NCBI RefSeq assembly: GCF_035325945.1
Contig: NZ_DAOKYX010000001.1
Coordinates: forward strand, 357,227-421,226
Direction: 5' to 3'
Origin: Parvibaculum sp035325945
GTDB lineage: Bacteria; Pseudomonadota; Alphaproteobacteria; Parvibaculales; Parvibaculaceae
DNA length: 64,000 nt
Part shown: positions 42,227 to 51,394 of the stretch, piece by piece
How positions within the stretch are numbered: the stretch's first letter is position 1
How the letters are laid out: each line of letters begins with the position of its first letter
The notes under the pieces: generated by a model
Databases searched by the model: none
Told to the model about the DNA's origin: nothing
What the model saw: only the letters and a program-made list of their open reading frames with translations
Program-made: the position numbers and the translations under genes

Positions 42227-44926
42227 ATGGACAACCCCGCGTCACCACGCACTTCGAGCAGGTCCCCGCTTGCCCGCGTCGCGATATTCTTCGTCTTCGT
42301 GCTTCCGGTCGTGATCGCAGCCAATCTGGCGATCTGGGCCTCGTTCAACCGGCCTCACGAGGCCGAGGCGTGGACCGGCGAGATCGTCGGCTTCTCCTAC
42401 AGCCCCTATCGGCTCGGGCAGGACCCGACGAAGAACGTCAACCCGACGCGCGAGCAGATCGAGACCGATCTCAAGCTGCTTGCGGGCACTGTTCAGGCCA
42501 TTCGTACCTATAGCGTCATTCGCGGACAGGAAGACATCCCCGATCTCGCGGCAAGCCACGGGCTGTCGGTCGCAGCGGGCGCCTGGATCGGCACCGACCA
42601 GAAGCGCAATGACGAGGAAATCGCCAACCTCATCAAGCTCGCGCCGAAGCGCAACGTCGTGCGCGTCCTGGTCGGCAACGAAGCGCTGCTCAGAAACGAC
42701 CTGCCGGTGAGCGAACTCATCGACAAGATCCGCGAAGTAAAGAAGAAGGTCTGGAAGCCCGTCTCCACCGCCGAGCCGCCGCATATCTGGCTGAAGCATC
42801 CGGAACTCGTGAAAGAGGTCGACTTCATCGGCGTGCAGATTCTGCCCTACTGGGAAGGCATTCCGGTGGACCGCGCGGTCGATGCGGTTTTCGAGCGCCT
42901 CGACGAACTGCACAGGGCCTATCCCGACAAGCCCATCGTCATCACCGAAGTCGGCTGGCCGAGCCGCGGCAAGATCATTCCGCGCAAGCCCTATCCCGGC
43001 ATTCCCGAAGCCGAGCTTTCGGGCGAGGCCGTGCCTTCGCTCGTCAATCAGGCGACCTTCCTGCGCGAGTTCCTCAACCGCGCGAAGAAGGCCGACCTCA
43101 CCTATTACGTGATGGAAGCCTTCGACCAGCCCTGGAAGGCGGCCGAGGAAGGCGCGGCGGGCAGCTACTGGGGCATCTACAATGCCGAGCGCCAGCCGAA
43201 ATTCCCGATGGCGGGCAGCATCATCGAGGCGCCGCACTGGCGCTTCTGGGCCTCGATCGCGGCGGGCCTCGCGCTCGTGCTGGCCGTGGTCTTCATGCTT
43301 CGCCGCCAGCATGTCGAGACGGCGGGCGTCGTCATCTTCACCATCATGACGCAGATCGCCGCTTCCGCGCTCGCCTGGGCGGGGCTCTCGGTCACGGGTC
43401 TCTATCTCACCTCGGTCGATACGTTCATCTGGAGCTTCCTCTTCCTTGCGCAGGGGCTTCTGCTCATCGTGCTTCTCGCCGAGGCGATCGAATTCGTCGA
43501 AGTGATCTGGACGCGGCATGGCGAAAGGCACTTCGAGCCCTTCGAGAAGGCGGAAGCCTATCCGCCAAACAAGGTTTCAATTCACGTCCCGATCCACAAC
43601 GAGCCGCCGGAAATGGTGCGCGAGACGCTGCTGGCGCTCTCCAAGCTCGACTACCCGAATTTCGAGGTGCTCGTTCTCGACAACAACACGGTCGATCCGG
43701 CCGTCTGGCAGCCCGTGCGGGACTATTGCGCACAGCTCGGGCCCCGCTTCCGCTTCTTCCATCTTGAGAACTGGCCGGGCTTCAAGGCAGGCGCCCTCAA
43801 TTTCGGCCTGAAGATGACCGCGCCCGACGCCGACATCATCGCCGTCATCGACAGCGACTATCAGGTCTCGCCGAACTGGCTGCGCATGATGGTTCCCTAT
43901 TTCGCCAAGGAAGATGTCGGCTTCGTGCAGTCGCCGCAGGACTATCGCGACCGCCACGAAAGCATGTTCAAGAACATGTGCTACTGGGAATATGCCGGCT
44001 TCTTCCATATCGGCATGGTTCAGCGCAACTACTTCAACGCCGTCATTCAGCACGGCACGATGACGCTGGTGCGGAAATCGGCGCTCGAGAAGGTCGGCGC
44101 CTGGGCCGAGTGGTGCATCTGCGAGGACGCCGAACTCGGCATCAAGCTTTACCGCTCCGGCTATGACAGCGTTTACGTCAACCACTCCTTCGGCCGCGGC
44201 CTCACGCCCGATACGCTTGCGGGCTATATCAGCCAGCGTTTCCGCTGGGCCTATGGCGCGGTGCAGATCGTGAAGCATCACTGGGACGCGCTCGCGCCCT
44301 GGGCGCGCAAGGGTGGGCTCACCCCGGCGCAACGCTACTACTTCCTCGCGGGCTGGCTCCCCTGGTTCGCGGACGGGCTTGCGCTGCTCTTCACGATCGC
44401 CAGCATCGGGCTTTCGCTCTTTGCTCTCTATGCGCCGAAGATGGTGCAGCTACCCGTCGCGGCGTTCCTCATCCCGACGATCGGCAGCTTCATCTTCAAA
44501 TTCGTGCGCTCGCTGCTGCTCTATGCCGTGCGCGTGAGGGATTGCAGCTTCATCGAAAGCCTCGGCGCAGGCGTCGCGGCGCTCGGCCTCACCCATACGG
44601 TTGCCAAGGCCATGCTCAACGGCATGATCACCACGAGCAAGCCCTTCATCCGCACGCCGAAATGCGAGGACAAGCCGCCCCTCGCCGCCGCGATCATCCA
44701 GGTGCGCGAAGAAGCCGTGATGCTGACCCTGCTCTGGGGCCTCGCCATCGCCTTCTTCCTCAATCAGGATTTCTCCGACAGCCTGTCGCGGCTCTGGATC
44801 TGCGTGCTTCTCGTGCAGTCGGTGCCCTATGCGGCGGCGGTGCTGCTCTCCTTCATCAACGTGCTGCCCTCTCTCTTCAAGCGCACGAAGAAGGAGCCGA
44901 GCGGCGCGCTGTCGCCAGCGGAGTGA
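42227..44926 (+). CDS. GH17-GT2 fusion, beta-glucan synthase (NdvB/NdvC-like)
   Basis: An 899-aa inner-membrane protein. A first TM helix (about 18-40) leads to a periplasmic GH17-like glucanase/transglucosylase domain (about 48-330), with the acid/base Glu152 in LVGNEALL and the nucleophile Glu241 in VITEVGWPS. Two or three helices follow (about 340-420). Then comes a processive GT2 domain with VIDSDYQ, CEDAELG and QRFRW signatures, and C-terminal helices. This layout matches rhizobial cyclic beta-1,3/1,6-glucan synthases, in which the GH17 part is thought to cyclise or branch the glucan. It likely makes osmoregulated periplasmic or extracellular glucan. A terminator follows. Confidence 0.9.
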   Translation: MDNPASPRTSSRSPLARVAIFFVFVLPVVIAANLAIWASFNRPHEAEAWTGEIVGFSYSPYRLGQDPTKNVNPTREQIETDLKLLAGTVQAIRTYSVIRGQEDIPDLAASHGLSVAAGAWIGTDQKRNDEEIANLIKLAPKRNVVRVLVGNEALLRNDLPVSELIDKIREVKKKVWKPVSTAEPPHIWLKHPELVKEVDFIGVQILPYWEGIPVDRAVDAVFERLDELHRAYPDKPIVITEVGWPSRGKIIPRKPYPGIPEAELSGEAVPSLVNQATFLREFLNRAKKADLTYYVMEAFDQPWKAAEEGAAGSYWGIYNAERQPKFPMAGSIIEAPHWRFWASIAAGLALVLAVVFMLRRQHVETAGVVIFTIMTQIAASALAWAGLSVTGLYLTSVDTFIWSFLFLAQGLLLIVLLAEAIEFVEVIWTRHGERHFEPFEKAEAYPPNKVSIHVPIHNEPPEMVRETLLALSKLDYPNFEVLVLDNNTVDPAVWQPVRDYCAQLGPRFRFFHLENWPGFKAGALNFGLKMTAPDADIIAVIDSDYQVSPNWLRMMVPYFAKEDVGFVQSPQDYRDRHESMFKNMCYWEYAGFFHIGMVQRNYFNAVIQHGTMTLVRKSALEKVGAWAEWCICEDAELGIKLYRSGYDSVYVNHSFGRGLTPDTLAGYISQRFRWAYGAVQIVKHHWDALAPWARKGGLTPAQRYYFLAGWLPWFADGLALLFTIASIGLSLFALYAPKMVQLPVAAFLIPTIGSFIFKFVRSLLLYAVRVRDCSFIESLGAGVAALGLTHTVAKAMLNGMITTSKPFIRTPKCEDKPPLAAAIIQVREEAVMLTLLWGLAIAFFLNQDFSDSLSRLWICVLLVQSVPYAAAVLLSFINVLPSLFKRTKKEPSGALSPAE

Positions 44927-44944
44927 GACCATCAAGGCAAAGAA

Positions 44945-44973
44945 AAAGGCCGGCATCTCTGCCGGCCTTTTTG
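44945..44973. terminator. Bidirectional intrinsic terminator
   Basis: AAAGGCCGGC (44945-44954), ATCTCT loop and GCCGGCCTTT (44961-44970), followed by T residues to the right and A residues to the left. It therefore serves both the glucan synthase and the convergent SDR. Confidence 0.92.
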
Positions 44974-44992
44974 TTCGTGCCCAGCGGCCGTA

Positions 44993-45763
44993 TCAGTTGC
45001 CGCCGCCGTCGATGTTGAGTTTCTGTCCGTTGGCGTAGGGATTCGCATCCGAAACGAGATAGACGACCGCCGCCGCCACTTCTTCGGCCGAGCAGACATG
45101 GCCGAAGGGGTATTTGTCGTCGAGTTCGTGAATGTCCATGTCCTTCTTGCCGGCACGCGCGGCGGCGAGCCTGCGGCCCATGTCGGTGTCGGTGAGGCTC
45201 GGCGCCACGATGTTGGTGCGGATGCCGTATTTGCGCTCTTCCTTGGCGAGCGTCAGCGCCAGCGCTTCCGCTGCCGCCTTGCCCATATTGTACGGGCCGC
45301 CATTCGCCGACATGTAGAGCGTCGCCACCGACGAAATGATGATGATGTCGCCGCGCTTCTCCTTGCGCATATGCGGGAGCACGAGCTTCGAGACGAAATG
45401 CGGCGCCATGGCGTGCACGCGCAGCACGCGCTCGAGTTCCTGCGGATCGGTATCCGCGACCGACTGGCCGCGCGAGGCGATGCCCGCATTGTTGACGAGG
45501 ATGCCGATCGAGCCGAAATCCTTCAGCACATCGGCGACCATCTTCTGGTCTTCCTCGAAATTCTCGACCGAAGCCGCATAGGCCTTTGCCTTGCGTCCGA
45601 GCTTGCGGATCGCCTCGACGGTTTCGTTCGCGGCCTCCTCGTCGCGGCGATAATTGACCGCGACATCCGCGCCCGCCTGTGCAAGCGCAATGGCGATGGC
45701 CCGGCCAATGCCGCGCGAAGCGCCCGTGACGAGCGCGACGCGCCCGCTCAGTGAGATTTCCAT
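44993..45763 (-). CDS. SDR-family oxidoreductase (FabG-like)
   Basis: A 256-aa short-chain dehydrogenase of the FabG-like type. Motifs are TGASRGIGRAIA (cofactor), NNAG, the catalytic Ser in IIISSVAT, YNMGKAA (Tyr/Lys) and the C-terminal GQKLNIDGGG. The ATG at 45763 has GGGAGGATTG upstream; a frame start at 45775 is less likely. It precedes a terminator and lies downstream of an acyl-CoA ligase on the same strand, which could provide its acyl substrate. Confidence 0.92.
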   Translation of the reverse strand: MEISLSGRVALVTGASRGIGRAIAIALAQAGADVAVNYRRDEEAANETVEAIRKLGRKAKAYAASVENFEEDQKMVADVLKDFGSIGILVNNAGIASRGQSVADTDPQELERVLRVHAMAPHFVSKLVLPHMRKEKRGDIIIISSVATLYMSANGGPYNMGKAAAEALALTLAKEERKYGIRTNIVAPSLTDTDMGRRLAAARAGKKDMDIHELDDKYPFGHVCSAEEVAAAVVYLVSDANPYANGQKLNIDGGGN

Positions 45764-45811
45764 CAATCCTCCCATTTCAGGTTGCCGGCCGTCCGCTTCT
45801 TCGGCGACGGC

Positions 45812-47548
45812 TCAATTGGTCGCATATTTCTTCATGTCCTCGCGCAATTCCGTTTTCAGGATCTTGCCATTGGCATTGCGCGGCAGCGGCTCGTGCCGCA
45901 ACTCGATCTTCACCGGCACCTTGAAAGCGGCGAGAAGCCTGCGCACATGCGCCTTCAGCTCTTCCTCGCTCACCTCCTTGCCCGGCGCGATCTGCACCAC
46001 CGCGCCCACCTCCTCGCCAAGCACCTTGTGCGGAATGGCGACGACGGCGGCATCCATCACAGCGGGATGGGCGTAGAGCGCGCCCTCGACCTCGACGCAA
46101 TAGATGTTCTCGCCGCCGCGAATGAGCATGTCCTTCGCGCGGTCGAGAATGAAGACGAAGCCTTCCTCGTCCATGCGGACGAGATCGCCGGAATGAAGCC
46201 ATCCATCGGTGATCGCGGTGGCCGTCGCTTCGGGCTTGTTCCAGTAGCCCTTGACGATGTTCGGCCCCTTGATCCAGAGCTCGCCCACCTGTCCCGCGGG
46301 CACTTCATTTCCCTTCTCGTCGACGACCTTGAGATCGCAGACCGGCACGGCAGGCCCGGCGCTCTCCGGCCGGTTCTCGTAATCCTCGGCCGAATTCTGC
46401 GTGGTGATGGACGAGGTTTCCGTAAGGCCGTAGCCATTGCCCGGCTGCACCTTCGGGAATTGCTGCTTGATGCGGGTGACGAGATCGGGCGCGGAGGGCG
46501 CGCCGCCATAGCCGATCGCCTCGACGCTCGATGTGTCGTGAAGCGCGAAGTTCGGGCTTTCGAGCACCTGCCAGACCATGGCGGGCACCCCGCCGAAGGA
46601 CTGGATATGCTCCTGCTCGATCAGTTCGAGCGCGCGCTCGGGATTCCATTTGTGCATGAAGACGAGCTTGCCGCCGCCCGCATACATGGGAACCAGAATC
46701 GAGTGACAGCCGGTAGCGTGGAAGAGCGGCACCGAGAGAAGCATGGAACGCTGCGGCGCGTCGGGATCGGGCGCGGGCGGCGTCTCGCCGCGACGGAGAC
46801 AGGCGCGCGCCGGCGCATAGGCCGCGCTCATCAGATTGGTCATCATGTTGCGATGCGTGCCGAGCGCGCCCTTGGGCTTGCCCGTCGTGCCGGACGTATA
46901 GAAGATCGTCGCGTCGTCGTCGGGCTCGAGCCCGGGATCGGGCAGTGCGGCGTCGGAGAGCTTCGCATAGTCTTCCGGCTTGCCGATCAGATCCTCGAGC
47001 GCGAGCGCATCGCCCAGCGGCTCGCGCGAGGCGCGCGCCGCGATGATGCCGGCGACCTTGAGATCGCTCATATGCGGCCTCAGCCTGTCGAGGCGTTCGC
47101 CATCGACCACGACGACCTTCGAGCCCGAATCCGTGATGCAATATTCAAGCTCCGCCCCGCTGCCCCAGGCATTGATCGGCACGGTGATGGCGCCGATGGC
47201 GGCCGCCGCCCAGAAGGCGATCGACCATTCGGGGAAATTGCGCATGGCGATGGCGACGCGGTCGCCCTTGCGGATGCCGAAGCGGTCGGCATAGACGCGA
47301 GCGAGTGCGCAGACAGCGCGATAATGGCTGTCGAAATCGAGGCGCTCGCCCTCATAGACGATGAAGTCGCGTTTGCCCCAGCCCTTGCCGAGTTCGAAGA
47401 TCGCGCGCAGATGCGGCGGCGCGTTCTTGTAGACCCGGGTCGGAATGCCCCGGATCGTCACCGTTTCCATTTCAAAGGGCATGCCCGGCGCCGTCAGCAG
47501 CCGGTTCGCATCCGCGATGCTCATCGCGGGCCATTTCGTGTCGGCCAT
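45812..47548 (-). CDS. AMP-forming acyl-CoA synthetase
   Basis: A 578-aa adenylate-forming ligase converting a carboxylic acid to its CoA ester. It carries IFYTSGTTGKPKGA, GYGLTETSS, the GELWIKGPNIVKGYW block, WLHSGDLVRMDEEGFVFI and the C-terminal lysine region NANGKILKTELR. It is separated from the downstream SDR by 48 bases, suggesting a two-gene operon. Substrate likely a fatty or alicyclic acid; not determinable. Confidence 0.93.
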   Translation of the reverse strand: MADTKWPAMSIADANRLLTAPGMPFEMETVTIRGIPTRVYKNAPPHLRAIFELGKGWGKRDFIVYEGERLDFDSHYRAVCALARVYADRFGIRKGDRVAIAMRNFPEWSIAFWAAAAIGAITVPINAWGSGAELEYCITDSGSKVVVVDGERLDRLRPHMSDLKVAGIIAARASREPLGDALALEDLIGKPEDYAKLSDAALPDPGLEPDDDATIFYTSGTTGKPKGALGTHRNMMTNLMSAAYAPARACLRRGETPPAPDPDAPQRSMLLSVPLFHATGCHSILVPMYAGGGKLVFMHKWNPERALELIEQEHIQSFGGVPAMVWQVLESPNFALHDTSSVEAIGYGGAPSAPDLVTRIKQQFPKVQPGNGYGLTETSSITTQNSAEDYENRPESAGPAVPVCDLKVVDEKGNEVPAGQVGELWIKGPNIVKGYWNKPEATATAITDGWLHSGDLVRMDEEGFVFILDRAKDMLIRGGENIYCVEVEGALYAHPAVMDAAVVAIPHKVLGEEVGAVVQIAPGKEVSEEELKAHVRRLLAAFKVPVKIELRHEPLPRNANGKILKTELREDMKKYATN

Positions 47549-47818
47549 CTTCTCCTCCCCTCAGCGCGGTCAGCCAAAGCAAGCCCTCGAGCGAGGCTTG
47601 GGGGAAGGGCTTTGCGATGGCCCGCAAATTCGACCTGTCATTCGGGAGCATCGTCGCTGCCCGGAGGGTCCCTCCGCCCGCCGGACCACGCTCCCCTTGC
47701 GGTCTTGTTTCAAGTGCCGCCTGACATATGAAATAGACCTTTTGGGCGCGGATTTGAAGGCGGGAGGCGGCACGGCGATGCGCATGCCGCCTTCCCTTGC
47801 GTCAAGACACCGAGGATG

Positions 47819-48484
47819 TCAGAGGCCGAGCTTGCTGACGAAGCTCCGCTCCTCCGCGATCACGGCGGCAAAGCTCGGCCGCGCATGGATCTCCTTGAGA
47901 TACCGAGCGAGATTGGGCCATGTCTTCGCGTCCGGCCCGTAGCCCGCATGGGCGAGATTGACGAAATGCGTCGCCACGGAAATGTCCGCGACGGAAAAGG
48001 CGCCGCCGGCGATAAACGGCTTCGAGCCGATCTCGGCATCGAGATAGGTGAAGTATTTCGGCAGCTTTTCCGCGAGGGTCTTTTCGGCGGCGGCGCGATC
48101 CGGCTCCTTGCCCATCATTTTCGCCAGAACGACGGGGCGGAAGACGCCCATGCCCACATTGGCGGCGAGTTCGGAGTCCGCGTATTCCTCGTACCAGAGC
48201 GCGCGGCCATAGGCGAAATTATCCTTGGGGTAGAGCGCAGGTTCGGGCTTCAGCCGCTCCAGATAGGCGCAGATGACGGAACTGTCAGGGAGCGTCGCAT
48301 CCGGCCCCGCCGCCTCGTCACGCAGAACGGGGATGCGGCCGAGCGGCGAGATCTCCCTGAACCATTCCGGCGGCTGGAAGGGGCTCACCTGCTCCAGCTT
48401 GTAGTCGAGGCCCTTCTCGGCCAGAAAAACCCGCACCTTGCGGACGAAGGGCGAGATGGCCCCTCCATAGACGATCAATGACAT
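47819..48484 (-). CDS. Glutathione S-transferase
   Basis: A 221-aa GST. The N-terminal thioredoxin fold starts SLIVYGGAISPFVRKVRVFL, with Ser11 in the catalytic position, and the DSSVICAYLE segment binds glutathione. The C-terminal all-helical domain holds the acceptor site (PFIAGGAFSVADISV). Probably cytosolic detoxification. The ribosome site is GGGAG before the ATG. Confidence 0.92.
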   Translation of the reverse strand: MSLIVYGGAISPFVRKVRVFLAEKGLDYKLEQVSPFQPPEWFREISPLGRIPVLRDEAAGPDATLPDSSVICAYLERLKPEPALYPKDNFAYGRALWYEEYADSELAANVGMGVFRPVVLAKMMGKEPDRAAAEKTLAEKLPKYFTYLDAEIGSKPFIAGGAFSVADISVATHFVNLAHAGYGPDAKTWPNLARYLKEIHARPSFAAVIAEERSFVSKLGL

Positions 48485-48670
48485 TTTATACTCCCTGATG
48501 ACGATGCCCGATGCTGCGTCGGCGGCTTTGCGCGAGGCAAGTCATTTGTAAATTCGAGCGGCGCTGCTCTCGGCCTTCTTGCGGGCGAACCGCTTGCCCT
48601 AAATGACACATAGGATCACACGAGCCTATAATCCGGGGTGAATCCATAACCGGCAATGGGTGCTGAAAGC

Positions 48671-49039
48671 ATGGGCAAGGTACTGGTGATCGAAGACGAG
48701 CCGCTCGTGCGCGACACGATCCTCCTCGCACTCGAAACCGACGGGCATAGCGTCGTCACCGCCTCCGACGGCCGGGAGGGCATGATGAAGCTCGGCCTCC
48801 AGCCATTCGACGTGGTGGTGACGGACCTCATCATGCCGGAGCAGGAAGGGCTCGAATCGATCCGCATCATCCGCCGCGACTATCCCGGCACGCGCATCAT
48901 CGCCATATCGGGCGGCGGCCGGCATGTGGGGACGGACTATCTCAAGGCGGCAAGCCTGCTCGGCGCCGATTTCGCCCTGCAAAAACCCTTTTCCATGGCG
49001 CGGCTGCGCCAATGCGTGGCGGAGTGCCTCGCCCCCTGA
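48671..49039 (+). CDS. Single-domain response regulator
   Basis: A 122-aa stand-alone receiver domain. Conserved residues are the acidic pocket Glu8/Asp9 (VLVIEDE), phosphoacceptor Asp52 (VVVTDLIMP), Ser80 and Lys105 (LQKPF). No output domain is present, so it likely shuttles phosphate or acts by protein-protein contact, as CpdR- or DivK-like regulators do. The ATG at 48671 is taken; an in-frame ATG at 48656 would add five residues. Confidence 0.88.
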   Translation: MGKVLVIEDEPLVRDTILLALETDGHSVVTASDGREGMMKLGLQPFDVVVTDLIMPEQEGLESIRIIRRDYPGTRIIAISGGGRHVGTDYLKAASLLGADFALQKPFSMARLRQCVAECLAP

Positions 49040-49064
49040 ACGGGCTCGAATTTCGGGGAGGGAA

Positions 49065-49141
49065 TGGTACAGGCGCCCCGGATCGAACGGGGGACCTCTA
49101 GATCCACAATCTAGCGCTCTAACCAGCTGAGCTACGCCTGC
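49065..49141 (-). tRNA. tRNA-His (GTG)
   Basis: On the minus strand the cloverleaf is complete: acceptor GCAGGCG pairing with CGCCTGT, D arm, anticodon loop TTGTGGA between CTAGA and TCTAG, T arm with GTTCGATCC, and an encoded CCA end. The anticodon GTG means histidine. The base before G1 is T rather than the usual G-1, and the discriminator is A73, as known for many alphaproteobacteria. Confidence 0.95.
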
Positions 49142-49374
49142 ACCGGCGGCGTGGGCTCCCTTGTGGGGACTTGCGGCCGATGCGGCCACCCTCGCGATGG
49201 CCGGGAACTTAATTCGACCTCCCCGCGAAGGCAAGGGCCACAAATGCCCATCCACATCCCCGATTCAGGACTTGATCGAGGGAACGCGGCAGCCGACAGC
49301 ACCGGCGGCCCTGCATCTTGCCGCGCGCCTGAATCGCGTATAGTCGCCGGAGCCGATAATCCAGAAGGCAAATC

Positions 49375-50313
49375 ATGAGCGAGCATCCGATCAGCACGGC
49401 ATATATCGAGGCGAACGGCCTCGCCTTCGAAGTCGATATGTGCGGCGAGGGCGAAAAATTCGCGCTCTTTCTGCACGGGTTTCCCGAGAACAAGTTCTCC
49501 TGGCGCCACCAGCTCCCGCTCCTCGCGGAACTCGGTTACACGGCCTGGGCGCCCAATCTCAGGGGCTATGGCGGCACGTCGCGACCCAAGGGGGTCGCCG
49601 CCTACCGCATGGAGCACCTCAAGGCCGATGTGGCGGGCCTCATCGACGCGGCTCGGACGCGCGGCATCAAGGGGCCGGTCACCCTCATCGCCCATGACTG
49701 GGGCGGCGCCATCGGCTGGGCCTTCGCGCTTTCGGGCGACAGGCCGCTCGAGCGCTTCATCGTCATGAACCTGCCGCATCCCGCCCTCTTCCTGAAGGGC
49801 CTCAAGAGCTGGGCGCAGATCAGGCGCTCCTGGTACATCTTCTTCTTCCAGCTTCCCTGGCTCCCCGAAAAGCTCTTCACCGCGCGCAATGCGGAGGCGA
49901 TCGCGCAGGCCTTTGTCGGCATGGCGGTGACGAAGAGCCGCTTCCCGGAGAGCGTGCTCGCCGAATATCGCAAGTCCGCGCTCATTCCCGGCGCGATGAC
50001 GGCGATGATCAATTATTACCGCGCGAGTTTCCGTGATCGCAGCGGCGCCAGCGCGCTCAGCGAGCCGCCGATCCTCGAAACGCCGACGCTCATGCTCTGG
50101 GGCGAGGAGGATGCGGCGCTCGGCCGCGAGTTGACGCTCGGCACCGAAAAGCTCGTGAAGGACTTCACCATCCGCTACCTGCCGCAGGTCTCGCATTGGG
50201 TGCAGCAGGAGGCGCCGGAAGCGGTCAACGCCATGATCCGCGCCTGGATCGAGGGTCGCCCGGTGCCGCAGGCAGGCCCCAGAGGCCAGCTCCTCATCGA
50301 AGCGGCGAACTAG
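49375..50313 (+). CDS. Alpha/beta hydrolase, epoxide hydrolase-like
   Basis: A 312-aa hydrolase in the epoxide hydrolase/haloalkane dehalogenase group. The oxyanion motif is HGFPENKFSW, and the nucleophile is Asp108 in IAHDWGG, the Asp (not Ser) expected for this group. The catalytic His lies in VSHWVQQEAPE. The oxyanion motif HGFPE favours epoxide hydrolase over dehalogenase. A promoter-like TATAGTCG is near 49340. Confidence 0.88.
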   Translation: MSEHPISTAYIEANGLAFEVDMCGEGEKFALFLHGFPENKFSWRHQLPLLAELGYTAWAPNLRGYGGTSRPKGVAAYRMEHLKADVAGLIDAARTRGIKGPVTLIAHDWGGAIGWAFALSGDRPLERFIVMNLPHPALFLKGLKSWAQIRRSWYIFFFQLPWLPEKLFTARNAEAIAQAFVGMAVTKSRFPESVLAEYRKSALIPGAMTAMINYYRASFRDRSGASALSEPPILETPTLMLWGEEDAALGRELTLGTEKLVKDFTIRYLPQVSHWVQQEAPEAVNAMIRAWIEGRPVPQAGPRGQLLIEAAN

Positions 50314-50334
50314 AGCCCCGAAGGGCGGCAGGCC

Positions 50335-51147
50335 TCACAGGGCGAGGCGGCCGAGCGCCCCCGCAACGCCGCGCACGATCCATTTGGGCGCCGCGCGCGC
50401 GGCGATGCTCGCCGCAAAATTGATCGCGCCCGGCACGCGGATCACCTCCCCCGCAATGCAGGCGGCATAGCCCTGCGCCGCCACATCTTCGACATCGCCG
50501 ATGAGGAAGGGCGGCAGTTGCGAAGCGGCGGCGCTCCCCTCCTTCGCGCGCTCGACCATGCTCGTTTGCGTGATGCCGGGACAGAGGGCCGTCACGCTCA
50601 CGCCCGTGCCCTTGAGTTCCTCGGACAGAGATTCCGTCAGCGACAGCACATAGGCCTTGGTCGCGGCATACGTCGCAAGCGACGGCACGGGCTGGAAAGC
50701 GGCGATCGACGCGACATTGAGGATGCGGCCCCGCCCGCGCTCGAGCATCGGGGCGAGGAAGCGGCTCGTCATCTCGGTGAGCGCCGCGATATTGAGGCCG
50801 ATCAGTTCCTGATGGCGTTCGGGCGGAATGCTCCGGAAAGCGCCTAATTCGAGCACGCCCGCATTGTTGACGAGCACGTCAATATGGAGTTTGCGCCGCG
50901 CGCAAGCGGCAAGAAGGGTCTTGGGCGCGCCGGGCTTCGAGAGATCGGCGGGCATTGCGATCGCCTTCACGCCGAATTCCGAGGCGAGCTGCCCGGCAAG
51001 CGCTTCGAGCTTGTCGCGGCTGCGCGCCACGAGAACGAGATCGAAGCCGCCCGCCGCGAACTGGCGCGCGAGCGCCGCGCCTATGCCCGCCGACGCGCCG
51101 GTTATGAGTGCGGTTTCGCGCGCCGGCGCCTTTGAACGTGCGGTCAT
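50335..51147 (-). CDS. Short-chain dehydrogenase
   Basis: A 270-aa SDR with TGASAGIGAALA (cofactor), NNAGVLELG, VASIAAF (Ser), YAATKAYVLSL (Tyr/Lys) and CPGITQT. The extended C-terminus (FLIGDVEDVAAQGYAACIAG) is typical of membrane-associated fatty-acyl or ketone reductases of the DltE-like group. The ribosome site GGAGGGG lies before the ATG. It is convergent with the epoxide hydrolase-like gene. Confidence 0.9.
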   Translation of the reverse strand: MTARSKAPARETALITGASAGIGAALARQFAAGGFDLVLVARSRDKLEALAGQLASEFGVKAIAMPADLSKPGAPKTLLAACARRKLHIDVLVNNAGVLELGAFRSIPPERHQELIGLNIAALTEMTSRFLAPMLERGRGRILNVASIAAFQPVPSLATYAATKAYVLSLTESLSEELKGTGVSVTALCPGITQTSMVERAKEGSAAASQLPPFLIGDVEDVAAQGYAACIAGEVIRVPGAINFAASIAARAAPKWIVRGVAGALGRLAL

Positions 51148-51394
51148 GATCCCCTCCCTCTCCCTGAAAAAGCATAGCGCCCTTTTTCGCGCGCGGGATC
51201 ATGCTTTTTTTCACAAATCTTCTCTTCGCAAGGAATGCGGCAGGCGTCACAATTGTGCCCGACTGCCGTGCTCAATCGACCGCAAATCATCCGCGCGGGG
51301 ACGTAATGATTCTCAGCCGGCCGGAACTGAAGCTGGCCGTGTTTGCGAACGAAAAGCCCCCGCACTCCGCCAAGAGCAGACGAGGGAGAACTCC

